From Bugula neritina (Eukaryota; Bryozoa; Gymnolaemata; Cheilostomatida; Bugulidae): a stretch of 64,000 nucleotides of DNA. The DNA is taken from contig OZ037765.1 in assembly GCA_964035545.1 (NCBI GenBank), positions 12,146,698-12,210,697 on the forward strand, written 5' to 3'. Position 1 is the stretch's first letter, and each line of letters begins with the position of its first letter. Position numbers and translations under genes: made by a program. The notes beneath the pieces are model-generated. The model had not been told where the DNA came from. It did no database searches and saw nothing but the letters and a program-made list of their open reading frames with translations. Shown here piece by piece: positions 35,568-49,080 of this stretch.

Positions 35568-38500
35568 TCAAGAAAGTGCTCTCCGCCTATAATAATGCCC
35601 CGAATCAGATTTGCACAACTCGCTGAAGATCATTTTAAACAAGAAGAAGTGGAATGTAACAATAAGGAGAGCTAGAATAACCCAGAAGATAGCTGGCAGC
35701 CCACCATAAGAATGTCCATGTTTATGTCTTGCTAACACTCTGTGGTCTTGTGCAGGAGCTACAATCCAAATATCAAGCATATAATAAACTGACCAGTGAT
35801 GTGATTCTTAGGTGAAAAGAGTTGTTACCTAGTTACAGCCAACTTTATTCAATTGAGTTCAAACAGAGCTGCCTACATTTATGTAGTATTAAAATCTGTG
35901 TTCTCCAAGACAAAGGCAGTGAAAAGTTACAAAAGTAACTACAGTTTGGGCAACCTATGGTGAAGTTTCGGTTCAATGAAAAATAATTTATTGAAAATAT
36001 TCTACCTATATATTAATACTTATATTGTCGTATGAAAATATGCTACTTTAGTTTTTTAATCGGCAGTAATTTTGGCCTTTGACACCTGTAGCTATATATA
36101 TATGTTTTCTCACTAAGCAGTATGTATAGCATGTGGTTCAAACTTAGAGATCACTGCAGTCATCAATCTGTGTATTGTCACAGCTAAGAATAGCATGTTA
36201 TAGTTAGCAGTAATCATTATTAGCTATCTAATGCTGCCAAAACTGAGCCAGGCTGCAGCATTATTAGCAGGTATGTAAGTGTCAAACTAACTGAAGACAT
36301 GCTTAAAAATTTTGTAATAAAACCAAATTTCTGAGGCGTGTAGTCCTGAAATTGCCTTTAACTGATGCTAATTCTTTTGGACCATTTAAACGCTGCATAA
36401 ATGTAACAACCAACATAGACTAATCATACCACTATGTTAAATGCTGTTGCACATGCTTCCTTCACACCAGGCTAATCACCCACCAATGTGTTTGCCAAAA
36501 CTGTGCTATGTATATGTTGGCACATTTTTCCTTCATTTTTTTCCTTATAGGACTTTTTGTTTGTGGTTTACTTTCTTGTGTATACTTTCTCTTCTTTGGT
36601 TACCAAATTTTGCCTTAATACTACTTCTTTTTATAAAATCCTCTCACCAATGCTTTATGGGGTAAGGGCACACACATTTGTTGTATCCTCTTTACGAAAC
36701 CTTGCCTTACTGCTACTCAAATGTAACTTGACAGCCTAGTATTTAAATTAACAGTAAATTGGCAAATGCTGAGAAAAAAGAGGAAAGACCACTAATAGAT
36801 TGAGGGAGAGATTATCAGTTGTCATCCTCCACTTCCCTAAATACTGTTTAAGTTAGTAAAGACCCAAGGCTATGTTGTTACATACCAAGAACAGGTACTT
36901 CTACATGCTGTACAATCTTTCTCAAACTGTTTAGATGCTTTTTACTATCTGAAACGTAGAGAATGGCTGTGAGTGGCTTCGTTAGTTTCACTGGAAAGGT
37001 CTGTGTCTTTCGGCTGAAAAAAAACATTATAAAAATGAACAAATATATTTTAATGAGTTGCTGCTACAAAAATATGAACCAAAACTTTTAATTCTATAGA
37101 GAAAACTTCAATCTTTAATAAAAGTAAAATATTGTAACGAGAAATTTAAAACGGGTAAAAACCTGTGTCTCTAAGCAAACCACAAGCTGGTGAACAACAT
37201 GAACAAAGATCGGATACATTTTGAGAGATTTCACTTCATAGTCAGAAACTTTCTAGCACTGCGTTTGGTAAATAATTTAAATTATTTTGCTTAAACTATG
37301 TAGCAAAGTAGCATATTATATGTAAATAAGTAGCATGCATAAGTATTATACACAGCATTTATTAGAAAATATATTAACGTAGGAAAAAAAATGAAAACAT
37401 GGGTTGCTTTGATTAGCAGTGACAACAAGAAGTACCTTAAGAGTACTGGTTCCGAGAGTCCAGCGTCAGTTCCATAGAAGTTGTCTGCACTTGAGCTAAC
37501 ATGTAGCACCGCATGGTTACTCTCATCCACAATGACGGAGATGTTGAGAAAGGTTTTATCAGCATAGCGTATGTTAGTAAACTGATAGTCTCTGTGCAAA
37601 TCTGCCGGGTCTACATTGAACTCCATGTGCACTACTTTATCATTGGACTCCCTAAAGCTGAGACCACCGAGGCTGAGTAATACAGCCTGTAATACGCCTT
37701 CAGCACCTGCAACATGTTACCATAGTCAAGTATGTATACATGCAACAACTATTATACAAACATACAATATAGAACATGCATCTGTTTGCATGCAGGTGGT
37801 TTTAAAATAAAATTTATAATGCGAATATTGCATAAATTTGAACAAAATTTCTATGTTTAATATAAACTGCATAACTTCCTATTTCCAGTTATGCTTTAAA
37901 TTTTATACATTGTATATTACAAGACTTCAACTACTTGCAGCCAGTTAAGTTAATATAATACACACATGGCATAGCACTATGTATATATATGATTAAATAA
38001 TGTATAAAACTAGTAGTATGTACACAATTTTACCAGCTTTGATATAGTTGGAGCAACCATAGTGTTCTAGACTGCTGAGATGTGTGTCTACCCCTTTGTT
38101 CATTGCTTCCACAGTCTCTCCTATCTGCCACAGTGAACTAAACTGCCTGAAACACAGACTGGATGCGTGTATACACCTCACACTAATAGAGCAGCAAGGC
38201 AACCAGCATAACCTTGAAAATAGCTTGCCGATCTACACTATGTGTAATGCTAAGGGATCCCTTGCAGTGTACAGACTTTTCTAGTATTGTTAGCTACAAA
38301 ATCATTTTACAGTAAATATGAATTGAAATCAAAATAATCTGATGATAAATTAAATGTTAGTATACATTAGTTTTACTATATTATATAAAATCACCAGATA
38401 TACTCTGTAAAATGTAGTTCAACACATTTTGTTAATGTTGGATTTTAGCTTACTAAGTAAACCTAAAGTACATAGCAATAATGAGCCAGTAGTACATAAA

Positions 38501-41500
38501 TACGCTGTATAACAGCTTCAACATGGCAGATCAGAAAACCAGTAGTTTACACTGAAAGCTACAGAATAACTACAGTTCCATGCCAACACTATTTTTGTAG
38601 CATCTCAAGATGCTTCAACTTGCCTTTTGTCAAGTAAAGTGACTAACTTGAATTAAATAGAACTCACAAAGTATGATGACTGTTGTGATAGCAAGCGCGG
38701 GGTTTGTTGAGATAGGTCATAGCCTGAGATACTTCAGATGGAGAGGAAGTCAGGTCTTGCAGAGTGGAGGAGACGTGAGACAAAATGTAGTAAAGTGTAG
38801 AGTTGATGACGTCCGAGTTGAGAGAGTCTGGTGCTTTACTGTCGCTGATGGCAAACCCTGACTGCCACAACTACACACCACAACATGTCTTTACAGTTAA
38901 AATAGGCATCAACTAATCTTGGAACAGGTTAACGAATAAAATTACAGGTCAGACTTGTAAAAAATAATTGGGCATATTATTAATTTCGTAATGAGTAAAT
39001 CTAAGTTGTCATGCATTGCAAATCTGTGCGACTTTGTAAATGGCCTGTTAACTTGCTGCATTTACTATTTAAGCGATGCATGCTGTCATAAACATTACAG
39101 GATTTCTAACAAATGATGATATTATTTACACTGGCTGTGTACAGTGGTCTATGCATGTTATTAAAATCCAAGAATATGAGTAAAATAAGCCGTCCGAAAA
39201 ATTCCACAGTGACAACATTAAACACTTTTTAGAAAATTAAAATTGTTGTTGTAAACTCACGCAAGTTTATAGCGACTATCTCTGTGAGAACTCCTGGCGG
39301 AAAGGATTTTTAAAAGAGTCTAAAGACTTATTTCTATGTGGCACGGGAGCAATTATGACTGAATGCACTTCCTAACATCACTACTAGTGTTCGAACTCGA
39401 ACCACCAATTTTATGTTACCTAGGCCAGCACCCAAGCCACAGCCGCTTAAAAACTGTCCAAACTATAACCTGTAGACAAACCTTATGCCATGCAAGTGTG
39501 TGCTGCTCATAGAGGTCACTGCTGCCGGTGTGTAAAGCACTCTTCACTGCCTTCACACAACGTGACTTCCTGTCTTGAATAGTTTTCTGAGTGACACTCT
39601 TATCGCCTTTGTTTTCCATCACTGTGTAGTCAAACACCGTGAGAGAGTGCCTCAAGACAGTTCTAGATGTGACACCAATTACAACATTACATACCAACAC
39701 CGAAAACAGTATTATATACATTTTATTCTGTGTTTATTATGAATTATAGCAACAAACCTACTAGCTTAATACAGTATCACTAGATAAACATACACAAACT
39801 ACTATATAAATAATTTTGAAGTACTAGCTAGAGTTAAATTCAAGAAAGTTTAATTTTACATAATTGTGATTCATATCCTTCAATAAACCCCCCCCCCCAC
39901 TCCAGGCATCTCTCAAGTTTCTAAAAATTATCACACTTACTTCTTGGCAGGCAGCTCCATAATGCCGGTTCTAGAAAATTCTCGACCAGCTACGGTTAGT
40001 AAAACTTGCTTAGATAATGTTTTGCTGCCAATGTGCCATTTGGTTCCTGAATCGGCATCAGCTTCAGAGTTGTCTTTCCTAAATAATAAATGGTAGAGTG
40101 TCTAGAGGAGAGAGAAATCTACTCCAAAACAGTAAGAGGTAGTGATAAAACTAGTCTAGCAGAAAAGAGGATAAATTTTCCCATACAAAACCAAAAACAC
40201 ACTAAAAATTTTACTTTTATAGAAACAGTCTGTTATGATCATTTACCGGCAAGAAGTCCTGAAAAGTATTACACGCATACCCAAGAGTTTCTTTACGCTT
40301 GGTTGTTGTAACTGCTAACACATAGCAGTAGTTATAAGAATAAGTGGTAAATAATGAGTATCCAATGACATTCAAAAAGAGAATAGGAGCAACAGACTAC
40401 ATACACATGCTCTATTGGGCTGTGCTCCGTGGCCCACGAGGACAGGATGTCTTGAGTCACAGACACTTCAATATTCTTGTCTGTAGGATTGTAAAAACTG
40501 ACTTCTTGGACCAGCAGGCCGGGCCTGGTCCGGTGAACGTATAGAGTCTCCTTTAGTGTTATACAGTTGGCCAATGACTGGAGCAAATTCAGAAATATAA
40601 GTAGTTCATTTATATAAACTAGAAAGAGAGCCAATTTTAGAGATAAAAAACTGGTGAGAAGAATTATAAAACAGTGTAGTAAAATAAAGGAATAAAACAA
40701 AAGCATAGAAAACAACAAAAGCAATGAACACATGGGGCAGTTGCAGCAGTGCTTTGGACTGCTAATGTGCTGAAAAGATGAATAGCAAAACTTGAAGAAA
40801 CTAATGACAATAAACTGTACACTCTATCAAAAAGCAAATGTACAGAGGTCGTATGTTAGCAGATAAGAAGGGGCAAAGGAATATTGTTAATTGAGAAGAA
40901 TTGAAGAATGCACACATAGATAGAGACACAGCATTGAGTAAAACCCAACTGCAGTGGCACGAAAATGACAATTGCACCAGAAAAAGATTTAATTTTATGG
41001 TGATAAGGATTTTAAAAAGTGCATAATAACTACTCGACATCCACCATGAAAATTAAAAAGAATTAGGTGCAGTAACAGAGAAAATTCAGTAGCTCAAGTT
41101 TTTAATTTTATTAATGAAATTTGTTTGAGCATAAATTCTTTTGTAACATTATTTCTCTAGAACACAGGCTTTTCCCAATTTTTCCACTACTATCTCTAAG
41201 AAGTGATGTATAAAGAAGTGCTTTCAGACAAGTCTGAGCTATTAGAATACGATGTAATGCACACAGCCAATTTATGGTGATACCTACAGCTCCATGTTGC
41301 TGATAGCAAGTATGCTTCACTATTTTTCCATCCACGATGTCAAGGGCAAATGCTTCTGCAACAATTAATATACACATATTCAAATTTTAATAAAAATTTC
41401 AAATTTTTAAATGTTACGCAATTTTGTCACTAATAACCGGTTTGATAAAAAAAAACTAACATTGGTGTATATACAGTAATAGTAAATTATTACAGCAAAA

Positions 41501-43692
41501 TAACTTACATGTTACTAGTGAAAACTATTATGTGTGATAACTAACAAATAGGAAACAAGAAGTAGTGATGACAGACAAATACAACAAAGAGTCAGCAAGT
41601 AAACTGAGCATACAAACAGGTGTTATCATTGCTCTAGTAAACTGAAATATGGTCATAAAATCTTGACTCTATAATCACTAATTAACATTATATTTAGAAA
41701 AAAAAATTAGTTCCAATGCCGAACAATAGTAAAAGGACAGTTACCTTTGACATCATAGCCAGAGATCTCAAAACTAACAAGAGGATTATAGTCTGTAGCT
41801 ATATCTAAGCCACGCTCTCCCTTTAACCATACACCGTGTTTTCCATCTAATGAAATGCCTATATAGCCATTTCCTACAAGGTAATGAGAACTTAAAACAG
41901 GTGATTGTAAAGTTAACTTAACGAACACTCTTAGTTTCTGGACCATCATGGGTCACACAGCTATCTCTTTCTAATCTTGTTCTACAAAATCTCTCTTGAA
42001 GTGTTAAACAACAATAAACAACCAGTCAAATCATTTAAAAGTCTGTGAGTCACCAATACAATATATGAAAAGCGAAAGAACTACATTGCATTCAAGTATT
42101 CTAGCATAAACCAAATATAAAAGTACAAGGAATCAAGTAAAATAAAGAAGAACTTTCACAGTTATTGCAATATAAAACTTTTTAAAATATTATAAGTTTC
42201 ATAAAATCAAGAAATACTAACCTATGTATGGCAAAAAATATTTTTCCACGGGTTTTGCTTTATCTGATGTTGGAACATGATAAACAAATGAATTCTGTGA
42301 GTTAACTTTAGTATTATATATCTTTAGTCGATCTTGAAGGCATCTCTCTATTCGAGCTAAAAGCACAAGTAACAACTGTTTTTTAAATGTAATGAATATG
42401 GCTTCAGATATGAAGAAATGACACATGTTTAATTATATACACTTTAAAAATGTATCTATAAGTACATACAGCATATCTAACATAAACAGCTATATGAATA
42501 TGTTATGAAAAGTGGTTTCATACATGAAGTAACAATGTGTATGATAATGTTTAATATATACTATACAATCATATCTTCATGTACACACAGCACATCAAAT
42601 ATATTAGCTCAATTACTTTATTGACTACCTGTAGTCACATAGTTAACCTAAACCATTTGATAAATGCAAGTATCTAATCAAGATATTCTTTAACATGAAA
42701 TCAAAACCACCTGTAGTGTATGGTTTCAAATCAACGTTAGTTTCATTCTATTTTTTCTATATTAGTGTTGAAAACTTTCCACGCTATTTGCTGGAAATTT
42801 ATTAAAATAAAATACAGGCATGACTCAACACAGAATCTCCATACTTACTTAATACCATGTACCGATGACTCCCCGACTTCAACAGAGGTATGATTAAATA
42901 AATTATTATAACCACGCCCAACACCCCCAGGACCAGCTTTCTTCCGCTAGGCCTGCAACAAATGCGAAATTCTAAAGAGGTATGATCTATTTCTCTTACA
43001 GTGATGTGCAACAACTTCTACATCAGTTGAGACAATAAATTTGAATTCAAATGACAGTGGCTCACAAAATGATTAAATCCTAGCTCGATGAAAGTATTTT
43101 AAAAAAATAAAGAATTAAGGGCTAATAAAGCTGAGGCCACAAGCAGCGGAATTTCGTGTGCGAAATGTATGCAGTGAAAATCCGCTGCTGAAGTTACTCA
43201 CCACATGCAATACGTTGACAGCAGGGCGAAATTTAAGCAACTAACTGTATTTGCCAATGGCTTTACTTTCCTATTAAAAATTATTTTATTTTGAAATTTT
43301 ACTTGCTGTTCTCAATAATGTGGAATCGATTGAAACAAAACTAAAATATAAAACACAATAACTGGGCTCACTAAATGGTGATCAGCCAAATAGATTGTTA
43401 CCGCATAAACTTTTCACAGTATTCATTTATCATTTTGACTACATGAAAGCCTCACAAAATAGCCCTATTTTGCTGCCTTTGCAAAGTTTTCGAAAATGGT
43501 CCACTCAGAAAGCCTCTCTGTATGGCCCTAGCTTTATAGTAAAATTATACTTATGCAAATTAGGGTTCAGATTAACAGCTCCTCAAATAACTGAGATAAG
43601 ACATTGTGTATATCTGAAACTCACCTTGCTAATGAAAAAGAACTAAGCTTTTGAAGTAATATGTTTTTCATTTGACCTTGTGGGATATTCAT
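35568..43692 (-). CDS. KIAA2013: KIAA2013 homologue, membrane glycoprotein of unknown function, complete, 642 aa
   Basis: Thirteen exons on the minus strand: 43625-43692, 42849-42952, 42222-42356, 41745-41873, 41288-41355, 40401-40577, 39941-40101, 39482-39662, 38668-38870, 38034-38146, 37436-37706, 36886-37013, 35568-35758. The sum is 1929 nt in phase. The donor near 40401 could instead be at 40407, two codons shorter. Length is close to the vertebrate protein's roughly 630 aa. The start exon gives a short basic leader joined to an N-terminal transmembrane helix (VLGVLGVVIIIYLIIPLL, residues about 30-47). A large extracytosolic region follows, with GNGYIGISLDGKHGVWL, VSFYNPTDKNIEVSV, NSTLYYILSHVSS and GVLQAVLLSLGGLSF. 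The protein ends in a second helix (AIFWVILALLIVTFHFFLF) and a short basic tail. These segments match KIAA2013 in order. No enzymatic motif is evident to me and the family has no established role that I know of. Confidence 0.9.
39270..39450 (-). mobile_element. tRNA-derived SINE, copy 1
   Basis: On the minus strand a tRNA-like head is followed by a body; the B-box-like GGTTCGAGTTCG lies at about 39400. The body includes GAGCAATTATGACTGAATG and TGTGAGAACTCCTG (plus-strand reading). The same body occurs at 54240-54437 in the same orientation. It lies in an intron of the KIAA2013 homologue, close to the donor of exon 39482-39662. Confidence 0.68.
43128..43280. repeat. Second copy of the GAGGCCACA-ended repeat
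   Basis: TGAGGCCACAAGCAGCGGAA, then GTGAAAATCCGCTGCTG and CAATACGTTGACAGCAG, resemble the ends and inside of the repeat at 2816-3158. It lies in the first intron of the KIAA2013 homologue. The opposite end was not found. Confidence 0.4.
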
Positions 43693-45795
43693 TCTGTGAA
43701 AACGATTCAGGAACTGAGCATTATATAACTTAAATGTCATCAAGCAGTTGATGGGAAGTTATTGAACAATGGCCAACTGCAGAGAAGAGCTGAAATAAAG
43801 TTTCGATGTGTGAAATTGAAATTTAAATAACTTTAGATATTTTATTCAAATGAGCTGAATTCTACAAGACAATACTGTTGATAGTTGACTAAAACTTGCT
43901 GCTATGCTTATTTATTCTTTTCAACACTAGTCTCTAACACTAATCTGTTTTCATTGTCAGCTAACCTATGACTGAGTTTCAATAAAATGATGCATTGCAT
44001 TTAGATTTACCAATTATTTCATTATCATCGTCATCATGTTTATGACATATTGATACCGATAGTGATACGTTGACAGTGACACTCGGATATTCATGTTATC
44101 AGTATGAGCATGAGTATCACTCTCACCATCGCAATGAAAATGACGGCCATCTTTATCATGACCATATGTGATCATGATATGATGGTTGATTTACTTTTGC
44201 TTTTAGTGATTATGATTACCATTATCACTAAGTTTATCGTTATGATTATTGTTATGATATCTTTATGATAACATATAACTATTAGTATTATTACTATTAT
44301 CACTAGCAAAGTACTAGTATCACTATCAGTATCAGTATGAGTATGAGTATCTCTGTTTGAAGTTAAATACTAAAATAGTCTAGTAGTAGTATGAGTATCA
44401 CTATCAATATTTATTAGTATCAATCACACTATCACTATAATTATCAGTATCACTATCAGTATCACTATCAGTATCTACTAGTACTATAGTATAAGTATAA
44501 CTAGAGTCTATAACTTATAAGTATCAGTATGACACTGACAGTATCTACTTCTAGTATCAGTATGAGTATCAGTATCTTTGCTTAAATATTCTATTATCTG
44601 GAAAACATTAGCTTAGTACCAATTTTGCTGATTTTATTCAACTATGGTTGCAATCAATTAAATGTTATTGCTATTAAATACTAAATTTAGTAATTACAGT
44701 CATGACTCATAGTGATAGAATGATAGTGATAGCGTCAGCACCATTATCATTATGATGATAACAGTTGTAATTTAACAGCGGACACACCAAGAGAAATTAG
44801 GTTACTTGACTTGCTAGTTTTAAAGAACGACTGCTCAGCGTGTACTAACCGAAATAATATTGTTTTATAAAGTTAAACGGCTTTTTAATGGGAAACAAAA
44901 ATATATGCAAGATATGATACAAAGAAAGGACAACTCATAAAAAATATCTACGTATTCGCGTATTCTACGTTTCACAATTTTCACTATATCATTTTGCAAG
45001 TGGTTTCAATGGCTGCTTTAAAAATACCGCAAAAAAGTAAACTGTAGTCTGTAATGCTTTACTTTTATTTGCAGAAAAACTGAAACAGTTACGAAACAAT
45101 TTAGTCAGCAAATACATGAATACGTATTACATTCACTGACAAAAATCTTCACAACTCTATCTGTAAGTTACAAATACATACCATTGTATACAAATTAATA
45201 TAGGTACTGTATTATATCAAAGCTAGGTAATTATTAATTATAAGATATGCTAATATTTAAATGTTTAAAATAATAGCTGCTGCAAACACAATAATACTTA
45301 CTGTGTGAAACGTTATAGTCTTGTCAGAATTTGTGTAAAGAATTTTAATAATGTATATTAAAATATACCACATATTCACGCGATTGAAATATTTTCATGT
45401 AGAGCTTTAGAACAAGTATAATATAGAAATTATTTTAAATGTGGCTTGAGCAAAAAAATAGCTGTTTGACTCTAATTTGCAAGAACTCATTGTAAAACGA
45501 TTATATAGTTGAATAATATGTTTATTTTAGTTGGGATATTATAAACTAAAACTTTATGCAAGTTAGCTAAAATGAATTGGTAAATCATGCACTGTAGTAT
45601 ACTAATATTTTAGTAATAAATACACATATTATATTAATATTATACATTATATATTGCATGTATTGCATTGTCTTGAATGCAGTTACGAATGTAGTAATGT
45701 CAACTGTGTTGGGCACAACGTCACTACTTTGCTTGTCAACTTCGTTGTTACTTGTGAATTTTGCGAATCCTATCTTCTCTATTATATCTGTCATA
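43693..45795. other. Intergenic between the KIAA2013 homologue and the 154-aa gene
   Basis: This is divergent upstream sequence for both genes. Apart from the ATCACT/ATCAGT tract (44030-44570) I see no exon or element. Any promoter for the plus-strand gene would lie toward 45795, where the sequence is very AT-rich. Confidence 0.5.
44030..44570. repeat. Cryptic ATCACT/ATCAGT/ATGAGT simple-sequence region
   Basis: Hexamer-like units TATCAC, TATCAG and TATGAG follow each other in irregular order, most regularly at 44320-44580. The flanks are similar but more decayed. Confidence 0.7.
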
Positions 45796-46934
45796 ATGTG
45801 TATACTAGAAGAAGAGTTCTTTGATTGTGTTGAAAAGATTGTGGAAGAGTATTTTGATGCTCTGGAACAGTTTGGTAAGATTCTCAATAAGCATATTACA
45901 TAATTATGACAGCAATAAGCTGATATGTTATTATGCTGTAATAATTAAAACATTGGAATACTAATTCAAACTAGCTTATTTTAGACTTATTATTTTTCCC
46001 AAACAGTTTTCAAGTAAATTGACTTTATTAAACTCACCCCATACCTCTCACCTAAACATAACTCATACCTTGTGTTTACAGATGGTGAAAAACCCACTTT
46101 GCCTCAGCCAGAGCTAAATGATGACCAGCCAGATGAGGCAGAGATTAGAAAGCCAATTGATATTGATCAGAATGAAGTGACAGATGAGGACCAAACTCAA
46201 CCACTCCTTCCAACTGTCACCATCAGGCCAGGAGTGGTAGGTTATCTACTCTGTACAATGTATTATGATATCAAATTATACTATTAAAATTCATTGCTCA
46301 AACCACAAATTGGATTTAAAGCAGTGTGTCAGCATCCTAAATTAAAGCAAGCAATTTGAAATTTTATATAGGTGCAAATTATTGTGTTGTATAATGTTTC
46401 TTGCTATAATTACCAATGAAATCATTATCCTTTGCAGAAACCTAAATCTGGGCCTCCATCTGAAGTAGCAAGCTTTGAGCATGAGTTTGAGGAGGTATGT
46501 TAACCATAAAGTTCTATACAGTGCTAATTATTAATAATAGAAACTGATCTATGACAGGATGAGTGAGCATAAAATCTAGTGTAAACAGCTAGCTGAATGT
46601 ACTTATAAGAAAATATGATATTTTTAGGGCTGTTATGGCGGACATTGCCGATTCTGTTTGATGGCGAGAGGAGAGTATGACGAAAGGAGATACCTGAGTA
46701 AGTGCACCTATTTTTAAGAGACTAATTTTCATGAAAAACCCAATTCCTTTCAATTTCTAATTGCTGTGAATGAACCATAAATGTTGTGTCTTGAATAATA
46801 TAGGCTAATCTAAAATTTATAATTTTGTAGATTACAGGGGTCGGAGGTCACTTGGAAAAAGAATCAAGGGCTTTTTTAAAAAAAATTTTTGTTGCTGTTT
46901 TTATCCTTATGGCGAGGACGTCATTGTGCTTTAA
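45796..46934 (+). CDS. Unrecognised 154-aa protein with acidic centre and Cys-bearing C-terminal half
   Basis: Five exons fit in phase: 45796-45874, 46082-46236, 46438-46494, 46628-46697, 46831-46934 (465 nt with TAA). All junctions are GT-AG. The start chosen is ATG 45796, because the frame upstream looks like untranslated hydrophobic read-through; an earlier start at 45658 or 45697 is possible. The protein opens with an acidic helix (EEEFFDCVEKIVEEYFDALE). A Pro/Asp/Glu-rich disordered segment follows, then GCYGGHCRFCLMARGEYDERRYL and a very basic stretch (GRRSLGKRIKGFFKK) running into CCCFYPYGEDVIVL. The Cys spacing C-x4-C-x2-C could bind metal or form disulphides. The basic-then-CCC tail could be palmitoylated; both are guesses. 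I do not recognise a family. AATAAA follows 34 bases after the stop. Confidence 0.7.
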
Positions 46935-46967
46935 ATTATATTATTTATTATGTTATATTTGAAATAC

Positions 46968-46973
46968 AATAAA
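46968..46973 (+). terminator. Poly(A) signal of the 154-aa gene
   Basis: AATAAA lies 34 bp after the TAA at 46932-46934, supporting the 3' end of that gene model. Confidence 0.55.
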
Positions 46974-47669
46974 CTATTATATTCCATTATTCAAATCTAT
47001 TTGTAAAATACTATTAGTGTTTTTTGGTTTAAACTAAATTTATAAATGCAGCTAAACCAGTTATAAGTCCACAACTCTTTGTCATGCATGTGAGCACAAG
47101 TTAAATTGGTATGACAACTACCAACAAGTAGTCACAATTGTCCTACATTCTAATTTTTATAATATTGTGTTATAAAAGTACATAAATAACCAAAAGCATT
47201 CAATACTCATAGAACCCAAAATCTATAAAAGCTGCAACTTGTAGCCCAGGGGCACTGTAGCCCAATTACAGGGCAGGTGGTAAGCAGGAAACACTATGTT
47301 AGAAAGAAGGCAAGGTTTATGAAATTTATTTTACTCTTTTAGCTTCACCATATGAGACTAGTATATTTATTATTTCATAAATGTTAAGATCGATTTGCAC
47401 TGGAACATTTCATTTATGGAGACAGCTGTTTACAGTTTTTAGAAAGCCGGCAGTAAGCTCTACACACTCTACAAGGCCACCATTTTATTACAACTAGTAT
47501 AACTGAGCTGAGAAATTGTATATTTATGTGAAAACAAGAGCATTTAATGGCAAGACTCACACTGTGTAGTTTAGCAGTTTCCATAACAGATATTCTCTAT
47601 TTCCCTCAGATATTTCAAAACTCTTTGAGCTAAAGACTTCAACATCTAAAGGCGTAATAGCAGTTGCAA

Positions 47670-47933
<264 letters not shown>

Positions 47934-47949
47934 TTGAGAGTTTGAGTCA

Positions 47950-49080
47950 GCTAGTGATACTGCCATTTTTAACAATCTACCCATAATATTCTGGAGATGA
48001 TGCTTTTATAAAGACAATTGTTACCCGTCTCTAGATGTCTGCCTGGTAACTTTTTACATGCAGCATAAGTTTATTTTTTGTGGGAAAAGCTGAGAATTTT
48101 GTTGCGCCATCTTTGTTGGAGAACAGAATACAGAGCATATCAGCCATCATCTACGCTTATTTACAAACTTTTCTATTAATAAGTAGTTGCAGTTGAGACT
48201 TGAAGTACTTTCCAAGCTGTTCAAAGCTTCCAGCACAGTCCGAGTCTTATTGTTTCAAGAAGGAGTAGGATGTGCACTTTGCTTTTCCATAAAATTGTGC
48301 AAATCAAATCACAACCTGATAGAGCATGAAAGCCAGAAAGTGCTGCACACAACTCATGTCCAAGTTTATTTGCAGCAAAATTGAGATCTAAATATCTCAT
48401 ATGATCATCATGTTCTGTGAATGTATAAAAGTTTTCAAATAGTATAGTATATTGCAAGTATTGAGACTCAAGATAAAGAGTCAGTGTCTTGAAACTTTAG
48501 TATTATACACTTACACACTATATTTTTTATATAAGATCACGCATGTATGCATGTGTCTCATCATGATCTGTATATAAGCGCTTGATTTCAGGTTTTCTTA
48601 TGAACTCTGCCATGTTTTGACAATATTAGCTAAATGCAGTTTCCTTCAAATGCAACAACTATGACAATATCCACTGTCTAGCCTCTTTCACCCTATTTTT
48701 CATGCAAAAAGTGCACCAGAAGTTTTTTGCTAGCTGCCAGGAAATTGCAAAATAATTGACTGGAAATCTTTGATTTGAACAAATGTTCCATGACCACCTA
48801 TTATATAGCATGACTTGATCTCTCCATGTTCTTAAAACAGGTTTTTTAGATTTAAGTCACACAAAAAATCTATCTAGCATGAAGGATAGGAATGGGCTCT
48901 TACAATAAGTTTTGTAAGGATTGTATATCAGCATGCAAACCAATTGCAAGAACAGTTTTCAGTTCGTGGAGCTCTGCCATTCCATCAAAGATGATAGTTG
49001 AGTTAATAGATGAATGTTTGAAGCATTGCAGTCTGTGGTATATTCTCTTCCAATAGCATTCATGAGAACACATATAGGTT
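47950..49080 (-). pseudogene. Decayed copy of a dispersed invertebrate ORF family
   Basis: Reading the minus strand from about 49000 leftward and hopping frames gives conserved-looking pieces separated by stops. These are a FDGMAELHELK segment (about 48970), a TDHDETHAYMRDLI segment near 48560, ELCAALSGFHALSGCDLIC (about 48300-48360), and LMLHVKSYQADI then SPEYYG toward 47985. From memory, the order resembles a large uncharacterised ORF repeated many times in cnidarian, mollusc and other invertebrate genomes (HEEADTR, GFHAFTGCDT, HVKRANYQA segments). It ends against the (TG)n array. No intact frame remains. Confidence 0.5.

Noticed and set aside
39416-39721. Methionine-started minus-strand frame with a hydrophobic leader, at first taken as a signal peptide and gene start
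   Set aside because: The leader is intron read-through. The exon begins after the AG at 39663-39664 and joins in phase to exon 39941-40101 of the KIAA2013 homologue.
45585-45887. 100-codon minus-strand frame opposite the first exon of the 154-aa gene
   Set aside because: It has no splice or homology support, and the plus-strand exons join in phase to a poly(A) signal.
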